Part shown: piece by piece, positions 53,401-62,706 of the stretch
Numbering within the stretch: the stretch's first letter is position 1
Layout: each line of letters starts with the position of its first letter
DNA from: Pectobacterium peruviense
GTDB lineage: Bacteria; Pseudomonadota; Gammaproteobacteria; Enterobacterales; Enterobacteriaceae
Length of the DNA: 64,000 nt
Reading direction: 5' to 3'
Assembly (NCBI RefSeq): GCF_002847345.1
Contig: NZ_LXFV01000012.1
Span: forward strand, 1 to 64,000
Position numbers and translations under genes: made by a program
Notes under the pieces: model-generated
The model's input: only the letters and a program-made list of their open reading frames with translations
What the model was told of the DNA's origin: nothing
The model's database searches: none

Positions 53401-54140
53401 GATGCAGAACCATTTAACAGCGACGCGCGAATATCACGCAGCGTCTGAGCCGGATCGGACGATTGGGTGATCGGACGCCCAATAACCATATAATCCACGC
53501 CTGCCTGTTGCGCCTGAACGGGCGTCATGATGCGGCGCTGATCGCCAACATCACTGCCTGCGGGACGAATTCCCGGCGTGACCAGTTGAAATGCCTGACC
53601 ACATACCTGCTTCAACCGCTGCGCTTCGTGTGCGGAACACACCACGCCATCCAGTCCGCTGTTATGCGTTAACACAGCCAGCCTTTCCGCTTGCTCAGCC
53701 GGGCTGACGGTAATACCAAGCCCACGCAAATCGTCTTCATCCATGCTGGTTAACACGGTCACGGCGATCAGCAGCGGAGCATCTTTACCAAACGGCACCA
53801 GCGCTTCTTTCGCCGCAGTCATCATGCGTGAACCGCCGCTGGCATGTACATTCACCATCCACACGCCCAGATCGGCGGCAGCAGCAACAGCATGCGCAAC
53901 GGTGTTCGGGATATCGTGGAATTTCAAATCGAGAAACACATCAAAGCCGCGCTGTTGTAACGTCTGCACGAATTGTGGACCAAATAAGGTAAACATCTCT
54001 TTGCCTACCTTTAAACGGCAATCCTGCGGATCGATACGGTCAACAAACGACAGCGCCGCATCTTGACTGGCATAGTCCAGCGCGACAACAATCGGGGATG
54101 ATACCGTTTGATTCTTTTGCTGTAGATTCTCGTTTTTCAT
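53397..54140 (-). CDS. pyrF: PyrF, orotidine-5'-phosphate decarboxylase
   Basis: 247 residues. Last step of UMP synthesis. The catalytic D-x-K-x-x-D is in [12 protein letters not shown]; phosphate-binding PGIRP and GRPITQS are near the C-terminus. In operon with yciH as in E. coli. The N-terminal dozen residues are variable between species. Confidence 0.97.
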   Translation of the reverse strand: MKNENLQQKNQTVSSPIVVALDYASQDAALSFVDRIDPQDCRLKVGKEMFTLFGPQFVQTLQQRGFDVFLDLKFHDIPNTVAHAVAAAADLGVWMVNVHASGGSRMMTAAKEALVPFGKDAPLLIAVTVLTSMDEDDLRGLGITVSPAEQAERLAVLTHNSGLDGVVCSAHEAQRLKQVCGQAFQLVTPGIRPAGSDVGDQRRIMTPVQAQQAGVDYMVIGRPITQSSDPAQTLRDIRASLLNGSAS

Positions 54141-54322
54141 TCGTCACCCAGTCTCTAGCGAAGCCAAAATTCCCGCCGCATTCTACATCCCCCGCCTGCG
54201 AAATCCCAGCCGCCTGAAGAGCAATGGCGTTAAAGACGTTTACTGAAACGGAAATCACGCACAATCCTTAGTATGTTGTAACTAAAGAGCATTAAAAAAT
54301 AACGACTCGATATAACAAGACG

Positions 54323-55492
54323 CTATTGTCCGTCTAATCCACGGATCGGCTTCACACTGGCCCAGGTACGGCAAGAAGGACATTGCCAATAGAGTGATTG
54401 TGATGTGAAGCCACACTTGCGGCAGCTATAGCGGGGTTTGGTACGAATCTGCTCACCGACCATGTCGCGCAGCACCACAAGGCTTTCTTTTGCTCGGCCG
54501 TCTTCCGCTTCATGCAGGTGGAAATCCATCAGGCGATGGAACACACGCATCGTCGGGTGACGTTGCAGTTGGCGATTGATGTAGACCTGCGCAACCTCAG
54601 CCCCCTCTTCCCTTTCGAGGATATCCGCCAGCATCAATTCCGCCGTCGCGCCGGTATTTTCTTCCACGCAGCGTTTGAGGAAATGCGCCCAATCCAAGGT
54701 GTTACCTAAATGCTGATAGCACTCCTGCAGCATCGGCAATGTTTCACTGACCAGCTCTTTATCCTGATCGAGAACCTGCCTCAAGGCTTCCACCGCGCGT
54801 GAATAATCCTGCTGAGCCATATAGATGCGCCCCAGCATAATGGACGCACGAGCGCACTGATTGTCCGCCGCAGCCCCTTTTTTCAGGAACGTTAACGCTT
54901 TATCCAGATCGTCACTGCCCATCGCCAGCAGCGCCAACTCGCAGTAAAAATGAGCGATGTCCACGCGAAGCTCATCTTTACCCATCTTGACCAGTTTTTC
55001 CGCAACATCTATCGCCGTCTGCCAGTCGCTGGTGGCCTGATGGATCTGCAACAGCTGCTGCAAAGCGCTACGCCGGAAATCTTCTTCATCCACCAGTTGG
55101 TTGAAAATCTCTTCGGCACGGTCATACAGCCCAGCTGCCATGTAGTCACGGCCAAGCTGTTGTACCGCCAGCAGGCGTTGTTCAAAGGTTAACGATGCAC
55201 TTTCGGTCAGCGCCTGATGGATGCGGATCGCACGGTCAACTTCACCGCGTGAACGAAACAGGTTGCCAAGTGTAAGATGGGCTTCAAAGGTATTGCTGTC
55301 GTCCTTGAGCATGTCGAGGAACAGTTCTACCGCCTTATCCTGTTGGTTAGACAACAGGAAGTTAACCCCGGTGACATATTCGCGGGACAGGCGGTTGGAT
55401 TCCTGCTCTTTGTCCTGCTGCGCACTTCTGCGACCCATGTACCAGCCGTACGCGGCGGCCACGGGCAGCAACAGAAACAGCAGTTCTAACAT
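54323..55492 (-). CDS. lapB: LapB (YciM), regulator of LPS synthesis
   Basis: 389 residues as in E. coli. An N-terminal membrane anchor (MLELLFLLLPVAAAYGWYMG) is followed by TPR repeats (about 35-340) and a C-terminal rubredoxin-like zinc/iron ribbon with two CxxC pairs (CRKC, CPSC). LapB guides FtsH degradation of LpxC and so balances LPS and phospholipid. 12 bases after lapA. Confidence 0.96.
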   Translation of the reverse strand: MLELLFLLLPVAAAYGWYMGRRSAQQDKEQESNRLSREYVTGVNFLLSNQQDKAVELFLDMLKDDSNTFEAHLTLGNLFRSRGEVDRAIRIHQALTESASLTFEQRLLAVQQLGRDYMAAGLYDRAEEIFNQLVDEEDFRRSALQQLLQIHQATSDWQTAIDVAEKLVKMGKDELRVDIAHFYCELALLAMGSDDLDKALTFLKKGAAADNQCARASIMLGRIYMAQQDYSRAVEALRQVLDQDKELVSETLPMLQECYQHLGNTLDWAHFLKRCVEENTGATAELMLADILEREEGAEVAQVYINRQLQRHPTMRVFHRLMDFHLHEAEDGRAKESLVVLRDMVGEQIRTKPRYSCRKCGFTSQSLYWQCPSCRTWASVKPIRGLDGQ

Positions 55493-55504
55493 AGAGAGAA
55501 TTCC

Positions 55505-55810
55505 TTAGTGGGTGACCGTCTGCACTGGCACCACATTCTCCTCGGTGGAGGTAGAAAGCTGTTGTTCCAGACGCTTGATTTTACGTAGTGCACGGCCAAG
55601 CGCAATGCGTTGACGCAGATAAAACAGACCGCAGATAACCCAGCCAAGGACAAAGCCCAGAGCAAACAGCGTGGCAAGCAGCGTGGAGATTCGATACTCC
55701 CCCTGCGCCAGCAGGTAGTTAAATGTCACAACCTGATCGTTGTGCGCACCCAGTGTGACAGAAATGATGAATATCGCTAGCACGAGTAAAAAAATCAGCA
55801 AATATTTCAC
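55505..55810 (-). CDS. lapA: LapA (YciS), inner-membrane partner of LapB
   Basis: 101 residues. Two transmembrane helices (about 2-20 and 40-62), then a short coiled coil. Start is GTG 55810 (reads MKYLLIFLLVLAIF), five bases after AGGAAGG and matching the E. coli N-terminus; no ATG is usable there. Confidence 0.93.
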   Translation of the reverse strand: MKYLLIFLLVLAIFIISVTLGAHNDQVVTFNYLLAQGEYRISTLLATLFALGFVLGWVICGLFYLRQRIALGRALRKIKRLEQQLSTSTEENVVPVQTVTH

Positions 55811-55994
55811 ATTTTCCTTCCTGTGATATCCATTAACCGGATGAATTATGCCAAATTTTGGCGACAAACCCCATTAAATTACCATGTCCAGCACAGACAG
55901 GGAAATCCAGAACCACACTCCACTGCCGTCTACGCTTGTTATTTATTCTTTACTGAATAAAAATGACAGCAGCGTGCTAGCAAGGGGAAAAGTC

Positions 55995-56939
55995 ATGTCA
56001 AAACAGGACGAACAGCGATTATTGGTCAAGATCGCTACGCTCTATTATAGCGAAGGGATGAAACAAGCAGAAATTGCCGCCTCACTCCATTTGTCACAGT
56101 CTTTTGTCTCGCGTGCGATCACACGCAGTGTTAAAGAAGGTGTGGTCAAAATCAGCGTAATTCAACCCCCGAACATGTTCATGGGGCTGGAATCTGCCAT
56201 TCAGAAGCGCTACGGCATCGATCAGGCCATCGTGGTGGACGTCGCCGACAACGCAACGCTGACGCAAATCAAGCAGGCGATTGGTTCCGCTGCGGCGCAC
56301 TATGTTCAAACCAGTATCCGCCCTGACGATCTGGTCGGTATCTCATCCTGGAGTAGCACACTGCGGGCGATGGTGGACAACCTGCATCCACAAAGCGTGA
56401 AGGCGCAGGGCGTCATCCAACTGTTGGGCGGCGTGGGACCAAACGGCAATGTGCAGGCGACCATCCTGACACAAACGCTGGCTAACCAATTAAGTTGCCC
56501 AGCCTATCTCTTACCGGCACAGAGCATTGAACGTTCGGTGGAAGATCGCGCTCGTTTGGTGACCAGCGATGAAGTTTCCAGCGTAGTCGATAAGTTCAGC
56601 GAAGTGAGCCTGGCACTGGTGGGCATCGGCGTGCTGGAACCGTCACAATTGCTGAAAAACTCCGGTAACTATTATCACGAAGCAATGCTGCAACAGTTGG
56701 CGGAACGCGGTGCCGTCGGTGATTTATGTCTGCATTACTACAACGCGGAAGGCGAGCCAGTGTTGCAAGATGATGAAGATCCGGTGATTGGCATGGCGTT
56801 ACCACAGTTGCGTCAGTGCCCACGCGTGGTCGCGTTGGCGGGTGGTGTCGAAAAAAGCGCGGCCATTCGCGGCGCGTTAATCGGCCACTATATTGACGTA
56901 TTAATTACCGACCGATTAACCGCTGAGACGCTGATCTAA
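55995..56939 (+). CDS. SorC-family sugar-responsive regulator
   Basis: 314 residues. N-terminal helix-turn-helix (MKQAEIAASLHLSQSFVSRA) and a C-terminal SorC sugar-phosphate-binding domain (about 60-314; GGVGPNGNVQ, LVGIG). Start ATG 55995 after AAGGGG; an upstream frame to 55884 overlaps the lapA control region and is rejected. It is convergent with the predicted apiose operon, and is its likely regulator. Confidence 0.88.
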   Translation: MSKQDEQRLLVKIATLYYSEGMKQAEIAASLHLSQSFVSRAITRSVKEGVVKISVIQPPNMFMGLESAIQKRYGIDQAIVVDVADNATLTQIKQAIGSAAAHYVQTSIRPDDLVGISSWSSTLRAMVDNLHPQSVKAQGVIQLLGGVGPNGNVQATILTQTLANQLSCPAYLLPAQSIERSVEDRARLVTSDEVSSVVDKFSEVSLALVGIGVLEPSQLLKNSGNYYHEAMLQQLAERGAVGDLCLHYYNAEGEPVLQDDEDPVIGMALPQLRQCPRVVALAGGVEKSAAIRGALIGHYIDVLITDRLTAETLI

Positions 56940-56947
56940 CGCATTGC

Positions 56948-56975
56948 ACACCCAGCGATTTGTGACGCTGGGTGT
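56948..56975. terminator. Hairpin after the sorC-type gene
   Basis: ACACCCAGCG-atttgtga-CGCTGGGTGT, perfect 10-bp stem nine bases after the stop, lying between convergent genes. No T-tract. A second, GC-rich inverted repeat (TGTCAGGCG...CGTCTGACA, 57002-57039) may end the opposite transcript. Confidence 0.5.
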
Positions 56976-57052
56976 ACGGTATCAATCAACGTTAGTTGGA
57001 ATGTCAGGCGCAGGCGCCCCCCCTGCTCCGCGTCTGACAAGCCGTGCCGCTG

Positions 57053-58051
57053 CTACTCGCTAACGTTAATGGATGACAACAGCGCGTCCTGCACAATCCG
57101 CTGCGCCTGTAACGGATTTTGTGCTTCCTGTGCCGCCTGAAGCGCAGGGATATCCAGCTTGTCCAGCGCACGATAGATGTGCTTCAGGAAACGGATGGAC
57201 AGCTGCGCCGCTTCAACGTGATTCTCCCTAAACGGGAACTGATCGAGCTGCCAGACGCCCTGCCAGTTGTTGATTTTCAGCACATAGAAGAATTCAAAGA
57301 TCTCGGTCATGTGCACCGTGCCAACGACCAAATCGTCATCCCAGCCGCGCAGGTTGTCGTTCACATCCATGCCGAACAGCCGGCCGCGATCGATAATCAA
57401 CTGGGCAGAGTCGGCCGGTGATTCTCCGCCATACAGCGCATGCCCGAAGTCCAGCAGCACGCCGACGTTATCCAGCCCGATGTCTTCAATACCCAGCAGC
57501 GTTCTCGCAGCGGAATCCCAGGTCATTTTCACGCGCGGTTCACGCGGCTTGTATTCGATGGCGAATTTCACATCGGGGTTAGCCCCTGCCAGATCGCGCA
57601 TACCATCAACAGCAAGCTTCCACAGATTTTTATGGCTAACCTGAAACGGATAATCCCAACCATCCTGTCCCGGCCAGACTTTGACATAATTCGCACCCAA
57701 TTCACGCACAATGCCAGCAGATTCGTGCATCAGTTCAAACGCCGCAGCACGAGCCGCCGGATCGGGGTTGGTGAAGGCGCCACGCGACCACTTTTGCAGG
57801 TAAATTTCCGGCGTGATGCCAATCGCTTTCAGCCCTGCATCCTTCAGTGCATCTTTCACTTCGCTTAGCGTGACGCCTGGCGTGAAGGGATAAGGCAAGT
57901 CGACATACGATAGCTCGCCGACCTCTTTTGCTGCTTTGATCTGATCGATAGTGCTCAATGCCGGGCCGTAGCCGTCCACCGCGTAGCGGTCGATATAGTT
58001 CGCAAAATGCCACAAACCGGCACCAAATTCAGGGTAGGTATACGTTGCCAT
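57053..58051 (-). CDS. apsI: Predicted D-apiose isomerase (xylose-isomerase-like TIM barrel)
   Basis: 332 residues. Metal-dependent sugar isomerase/epimerase barrel; likely ligands in AIEYKPREP (Glu), [10 protein letters not shown] (Asp, His) and [13 protein letters not shown] (Asp). Context decides the call: kinase plus split transketolase upstream on the same strand, as in the D-apiose pathway (apiose to apulose, apulose-4-P, then DHAP and xylulose-5-P). I recall this pathway being assigned in Pectobacterium atrosepticum. Other ketose epimerase roles (tagatose 3-epimerase type) remain possible. Confidence 0.7.
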   Translation of the reverse strand: MATYTYPEFGAGLWHFANYIDRYAVDGYGPALSTIDQIKAAKEVGELSYVDLPYPFTPGVTLSEVKDALKDAGLKAIGITPEIYLQKWSRGAFTNPDPAARAAAFELMHESAGIVRELGANYVKVWPGQDGWDYPFQVSHKNLWKLAVDGMRDLAGANPDVKFAIEYKPREPRVKMTWDSAARTLLGIEDIGLDNVGVLLDFGHALYGGESPADSAQLIIDRGRLFGMDVNDNLRGWDDDLVVGTVHMTEIFEFFYVLKINNWQGVWQLDQFPFRENHVEAAQLSIRFLKHIYRALDKLDIPALQAAQEAQNPLQAQRIVQDALLSSINVSE

Positions 58052-58151
58052 AATAAAGTCACCTCTTTGATTTATAGGGTATTGAGCTGCTTATCTTTCT
58101 TGCGTATCGGATAGGTTTTTACGGTTAACCCTTTCTTACTGCTAAAAATGG

Positions 58152-59642
58152 TCATGATTCAGGCCGCAAACGTGCACGCGCCACCGCCGTACGCCACTGT
58201 TGGTAGCTCTCCAGAATGGCGTGATTTGCCGCCGACGGTTCGATGACTTCCACCTCTCTCGGCAGTGCGGCGATCTGTTCGTTGTGCTCCCACCATCCCA
58301 ACATCTTGCCGCCCAGATAGGCCGCTCCCAGCGCCGACACTTCAGCGTTGTGATTGCGAATCAGAGGACGTTGTAATAAATCGGCCTGAAACTGCATCAG
58401 CCAGCGGTTTTGCGTCGCACCACCGTCAACACGCAGGGCGGGTAAAGCGGCTTGCGATGCTTGCTCCATAGCGAAAAAAACGTCCGCAATTTGATACGCA
58501 ATCGCTTCAAGCCCAGCGCGAGCAATGATGGCGGGTGTAGTGGCGTCGCATAAACCACACAGCAGGCCACGCGCTTGCACATCCCAATAGGGTGCACCTA
58601 GCCCGGATAAGGCAGGAACAAAGAAGACACCTTGATTCGATTCGGCGCTAAGCGCCAGTTCGGTGAGTTGCGTAACGGAAGGGACGCCCAGCATCTGACC
58701 AATCCAGGCAAATCCCGAGCCGGTATGAGTGATATTGCCTTCCAATGCATAGCGCAGCTCACCATCGTGCCAGGCAATGGTGGTGCTGAGCCCTGCGGCG
58801 TGTTGATGCGGCGTGTTGATAGTGGTCATCAGCGATGAGCCGGTGCCGTATGTCGCCTTGATTTCGCCACTTTGGGTGATGCCTTGACCGTACAGCGCAG
58901 CATGGGAATCCCCAATCAGCGCCACAATCGGTACACCAGCAGCAAGCCCGCTGATGCCCGTCACGCCGGTGTGACCGTGTAACGCCGAGGAAAGCGTGAC
59001 GGCAGGCAGACAAACGCTGGGGATACCGAACAGAGCCAGCAGGTCCTCATCCCAGCAGCCACGGTGAATATTGAACAATTGGGTTCTCGCCGCGTTGGAA
59101 TAGTCGGTGGAGAACGCCCGCCCGCCGCTAAACTGCCAGTTAAGCCAGCAATCTACCGTCCCGATGCACAGTTCTCCCTGCATCGCCCGGGCAACGCCGT
59201 TTGGCAGTTCAGCCAGCATGGCATGAAGTTTGGCCGCGGGAAAAAGCGGATCGACTTGCAGCCCAGTACGGGATTCGATCAAACGTGCTTCGACACTACC
59301 CTGCAATGCCTGACAGAATTTCTCCGCACGGCGATCTTGCCAGCTAACCAATGCCGTCAGCGGTTTTCCGGTTTGCCTGTCCCAAATCAGCACCGACTCA
59401 CGCTGATTACTGATGGCAACGCCTACCACCTGAGCGCGGTGTAATGATGACAGGCACGCCTCTGCCGCCTGACAAACCGCACGCCAGATCGCCATCGCAC
59501 CCTGTTCGGACCTGCCCGGCTGCGGGTGCGTGACCTGCAAAGCAACGGCCGCTTTAGCCAGAATGCGCCCCCGCTCATCGACGGCAATCGCCTTGGCGTT
59601 CGTCGTCCCTTCATCGATTGCCAAAATAACCGGCGTATACAT
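58152..59642 (-). CDS. apsK: Predicted D-apulose kinase (FGGY family)
   Basis: 496 residues. FGGY carbohydrate kinase: N-terminal ATPase motif ILAIDEGTTNAKA, sugar-site NQRESVLIWDR, central GDSHAALYGQG and C-terminal VDGGATQNRWLMQFQAD. The ATG 59642 is six bases after GGAGG; an ATG at 59645 is also possible. It overlaps or touches the transketolase stop (TGATGATG). Phosphorylation of apulose is inferred from the operon; glycerol or xylulose-type kinases look similar. Confidence 0.75.
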   Translation of the reverse strand: MYTPVILAIDEGTTNAKAIAVDERGRILAKAAVALQVTHPQPGRSEQGAMAIWRAVCQAAEACLSSLHRAQVVGVAISNQRESVLIWDRQTGKPLTALVSWQDRRAEKFCQALQGSVEARLIESRTGLQVDPLFPAAKLHAMLAELPNGVARAMQGELCIGTVDCWLNWQFSGGRAFSTDYSNAARTQLFNIHRGCWDEDLLALFGIPSVCLPAVTLSSALHGHTGVTGISGLAAGVPIVALIGDSHAALYGQGITQSGEIKATYGTGSSLMTTINTPHQHAAGLSTTIAWHDGELRYALEGNITHTGSGFAWIGQMLGVPSVTQLTELALSAESNQGVFFVPALSGLGAPYWDVQARGLLCGLCDATTPAIIARAGLEAIAYQIADVFFAMEQASQAALPALRVDGGATQNRWLMQFQADLLQRPLIRNHNAEVSALGAAYLGGKMLGWWEHNEQIAALPREVEVIEPSAANHAILESYQQWRTAVARARLRPES

Positions 59643-59644
59643 CA

Positions 59645-60589
59645 TCAGCCTCCCGGACAAAGACGCAGTGCCGCGTTGACAATGCCCGTCGCGTCCAGCC
59701 CGTGATGCGCCCGCATCGCGCTCCGATCGGCAGCAATCGCGTACTGACCATCAGGAATCCCCAGCCGTACCAGAGGAATTCCACTGCCCGCTTCCGCCAG
59801 CACTTCCGCAACCAGACTACCTGCACCGCCGTTGACGTTATGTTCCTCGACGGTGATGACGCGAGGTGTTTCGCTCAGAATTTCAAGCAATTGCTGAGTA
59901 TTACACGGTCGGATAGAGGAAAGATTAACCACCGCAGCGGAGAGTCCTTTTTCTGCTAATAATTCAGCAGCCGTCACAATTTCATGTACGGTCGACCCCA
60001 ACCCGACCAGCGTGATATCACGGCCTTTGCGCAGTACATCGATCTGTCCCGGCACAAAGCGATAGTGCTCATCATGCAAAGCAGGCAGCGGTTTCCCATC
60101 GAGGCGAATATAGACTGGCCCCTGATGCGCAAACGCATAATCAATAATCTGGCGACATTCTTCCGGGCTGGATGGCGCGTAGATCTCAATATTGCCAAAC
60201 CCTCTCAGCACCGCGATGTCATCAATACTGTGGTGCGTGCTGGCGAGTGGGCCGTAGCTACAACCCGCATTTAGCCCAAACAGCTTAACGTTACTGTTGT
60301 TGTAGCAAACGTCGACTTTGAGCTGTTCGTTGGCGCGGGAGATCAGGAACGGTGCCGCGTTGCAGGTCACCGCAATCTTGCCGCCGATGGACAGCCCTAC
60401 CGCCGTCCCCACCATCGTTTGTTCTGCAATCCCGACGTTGACGATGCGGTCGGGAAAACGCTGTATGAACGGCGAAATCTTCGCCGTGGAGGTCGAATCC
60501 GCCAACACAGGCACTACATCAATCCCCTGTTCGACGGCCTTAATGAACTGCTCGACCATGACGGTTGCCAGATGCTCTGCGCTACTCAT
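59645..60589 (-). CDS. aptB: Transketolase C-terminal subunit, predicted apulose-4-phosphate transketolase B
   Basis: 314 residues. Pyrimidine-binding domain of transketolase (VNVGIAEQTMVGTAVGLSIGG with the catalytic Glu of GIAEQ) and the C-terminal domain (TVEEHNVNGGAGSLVAEVL). A split transketolase works with the N-terminal subunit encoded upstream; their genes overlap by eight bases. Predicted to cleave D-apulose-4-phosphate with glyceraldehyde-3-P to DHAP and xylulose-5-P. Confidence 0.8.
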   Translation of the reverse strand: MSSAEHLATVMVEQFIKAVEQGIDVVPVLADSTSTAKISPFIQRFPDRIVNVGIAEQTMVGTAVGLSIGGKIAVTCNAAPFLISRANEQLKVDVCYNNSNVKLFGLNAGCSYGPLASTHHSIDDIAVLRGFGNIEIYAPSSPEECRQIIDYAFAHQGPVYIRLDGKPLPALHDEHYRFVPGQIDVLRKGRDITLVGLGSTVHEIVTAAELLAEKGLSAAVVNLSSIRPCNTQQLLEILSETPRVITVEEHNVNGGAGSLVAEVLAEAGSGIPLVRLGIPDGQYAIAADRSAMRAHHGLDATGIVNAALRLCPGG

Positions 60590-61412
60590 CTTTTAATTCC
60601 TCCAACGCCAGTGCTATTTCTTCGCCTTTCGGCACCCGATGGTGCCATTCAGCCCGCCCCTGAATAAACGATACGCCCGCCCCTTTTTCCGTATTCGCAA
60701 TCACCACATTCGGCTTGCCATTGCGCGGTAGATTCTCCAACGTCTCCACCACCGAGCGCATGTCATTACCCGCGCATTCCGTCACCTGTAGGCCAAATGC
60801 CTGCCACTTTTCCGCCAGCGGATCCGTGTTCATGATGGAGCAGGTCGTTCCTGCCAGTTGCAGCTTGTTCTTGTCGTTGATGATGATCAGGTTATCCAAC
60901 TGGTAATGCGCCGCCGCCAGCGCCGCTTCCCAGTTACTGCCTTCCGCCAGCTCGCCGTCGCCCGTCAGTACAAACACTCGACGCGGGCTGTTGTCACGTT
61001 TCGCAGCCAACGCAATGCCGACGGCAACCGGCAGCCCGTGTCCCAACGCCCCCGTGTTCAGCTCAATCCCCGGCGTCTTGTGCTTGACCGGATGCCCCGG
61101 CAAATGCGAATCAGGGTGCTGATAGGTTGCCAGCCACGACTCCGGAAAATAGCCCGCTTCTGCCAGGCAACAGTAATAACCGCCAACCGCATGGCCTTTT
61201 GACTGGATGTAAATGTCACGCTGCGGATCCTGAAGGCGATCCGGCGCACAGTTCAGAATGCGGAAATACAGCGCCGTCAGAATCTCCACCTGTGACAGAT
61301 CTGCACCCGTATGTCCGCCAGCCGGACTATTGGCATTCAGATGAATAATGCGGCGACGAATGGCGCGGGCTTTGTGCGTCAGCGCCTCCACCGACAAGGA
61401 GTACGGATTCAT
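60582..61412 (-). CDS. aptA: Transketolase N-terminal subunit, predicted apulose-4-phosphate transketolase A
   Basis: 276 residues. Thiamine-diphosphate-binding domain: HTGADLSQVEILTALYF, GALGHGLPVAVGIALA, and the GDGELAEGSNWEA...IINDKN signature for ThDP/Mg. Partner of the overlapping downstream gene. ATG 61412 follows GAGG six bases upstream. Confidence 0.82.
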   Translation of the reverse strand: MNPYSLSVEALTHKARAIRRRIIHLNANSPAGGHTGADLSQVEILTALYFRILNCAPDRLQDPQRDIYIQSKGHAVGGYYCCLAEAGYFPESWLATYQHPDSHLPGHPVKHKTPGIELNTGALGHGLPVAVGIALAAKRDNSPRRVFVLTGDGELAEGSNWEAALAAAHYQLDNLIIINDKNKLQLAGTTCSIMNTDPLAEKWQAFGLQVTECAGNDMRSVVETLENLPRNGKPNVVIANTEKGAGVSFIQGRAEWHHRVPKGEEIALALEELKDE

Positions 61413-61607
61413 ACCTCACCTCGCTTGAATTTTTACTCAAAAACGAATATTTATTCATATTAAATCAAAAAAAATTGCGCTTAAATCAGGCCTCGGTATG
61501 TCTACCGACATCGCTCCCGCCACAACCCAACGCCCCATGCTATTTGCTCTTGAAGTACTATTTACTCTTAAAGTACGACTTACGTTTAACGCGCTATCGA
61601 CACCTAG
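61413..61607. promoter_or_regulatory. Intergenic region inside the apiose cluster, possible internal promoter
   Basis: 195 AT-rich bases between the permease and transketolase genes. GAATATTTATTC (61445-61456) is a near-palindrome that could bind the SorC regulator; weak evidence. Confidence 0.3.
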
Positions 61608-62705
61608 CTATGTCCCTTCCGCTGCGGCCTTCTGTGACACAATCGTGGCCTTGTGCTGCATACGGTTTTGCATCTGGTCGATAATCACCGCCACAATAAT
61701 GACGATGCCTTTAATTACCATCTGCCAGAATTCACTCACGCCCATCATCACCAGTCCGTCGGCAAGAATCCCGATGACAAACGCGCCAATTAGCGTACCC
61801 AGAATAGTCCCGCGTCCGCCCGCTAATGAGGTTCCTCCGAGAACCACAGCAGCAATCGCGTTCATTTCAAAAGCGGTGCCCGTCGCCGGATGGCTGGCGA
61901 CCAATTGAGAGGACACCACGATGCCCGCGATAGCCGCGCAGAAGCCGGAAATGGTGTAGACCCAGACTTTGACCTGACGAACCTTGACGCCGGAAAGCTC
62001 AGCGGCACGTTCGTTGTCGCCAATCGCATAGACATGGCGACCAAACGGCAGGCGACGTGCCACGTAGGCAATCACCAGAGCCAGTACCAACATCAGCCAG
62101 ATGGCGAGCGGTAATCCCAAAATCGTGCCGGAACCAATTAGCTCAAAACCGGTATTGCCCAACTGCGGATTACCACCTAAGCCTGGGAACGTTTCTCCAC
62201 CGGAAATCAGCATCGATGCCCCACGCACGATATACATCGTGCCCAGCGTGCAGATAAAGGGCGCAACGTTATACCGCGTGATAATCCAGCCGTTGATGGC
62301 ACCGATGAGCGCACCAATCAGCAATACGACGGGCACAATGACCCACACGCTGGGGAAAATCGCGATGCCAAACATAGGCAGCACAATGCCCTGAGTAATC
62401 ATGTAACCCGCCACCATACCGCACAGCCCCAGCGTGGCCCCGATTGACAGATCAATCCCGGCGGTAATGATCACAAACGTGATCCCTAATGCCAGAAACG
62501 CATTGATAGCAATGTGCTTCACCATGATGATCAGGCTGCCTGTCGCCAAAAATCCGGGCACCGTGAAGGCAAAGAACCCCAGAATCAGGAACAGCGCGAT
62601 AAACGTACGTAGCCTAAGAATCAACAGCAGAATGCTCTCTCGTGAGCGTACAAACTTACCCGGTGATAGCGCGCCCGACGCTGCCGGAAGGTGAGTCGTT
62701 TTCAT
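61608..62705 (-). CDS. Sugar ABC permease (RbsC/XylH type)
   Basis: 365 residues, hydrophobic, about ten transmembrane segments. Family sequences FALGITFVIITAGIDLSIGA and YAIGDNERAAELSGVKV, NAIAAVVLGGTSLAGGRGT are clear (BPD_transp_2). ATG 62705 is seven bases after AAGGG and one base after the ATPase stop. Imports a pentose-like sugar, probably D-apiose by context. Confidence 0.92.
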   Translation of the reverse strand: MKTTHLPAASGALSPGKFVRSRESILLLILRLRTFIALFLILGFFAFTVPGFLATGSLIIMVKHIAINAFLALGITFVIITAGIDLSIGATLGLCGMVAGYMITQGIVLPMFGIAIFPSVWVIVPVVLLIGALIGAINGWIITRYNVAPFICTLGTMYIVRGASMLISGGETFPGLGGNPQLGNTGFELIGSGTILGLPLAIWLMLVLALVIAYVARRLPFGRHVYAIGDNERAAELSGVKVRQVKVWVYTISGFCAAIAGIVVSSQLVASHPATGTAFEMNAIAAVVLGGTSLAGGRGTILGTLIGAFVIGILADGLVMMGVSEFWQMVIKGIVIIVAVIIDQMQNRMQHKATIVSQKAAAEGT

Positions 62706-62706
62706 G

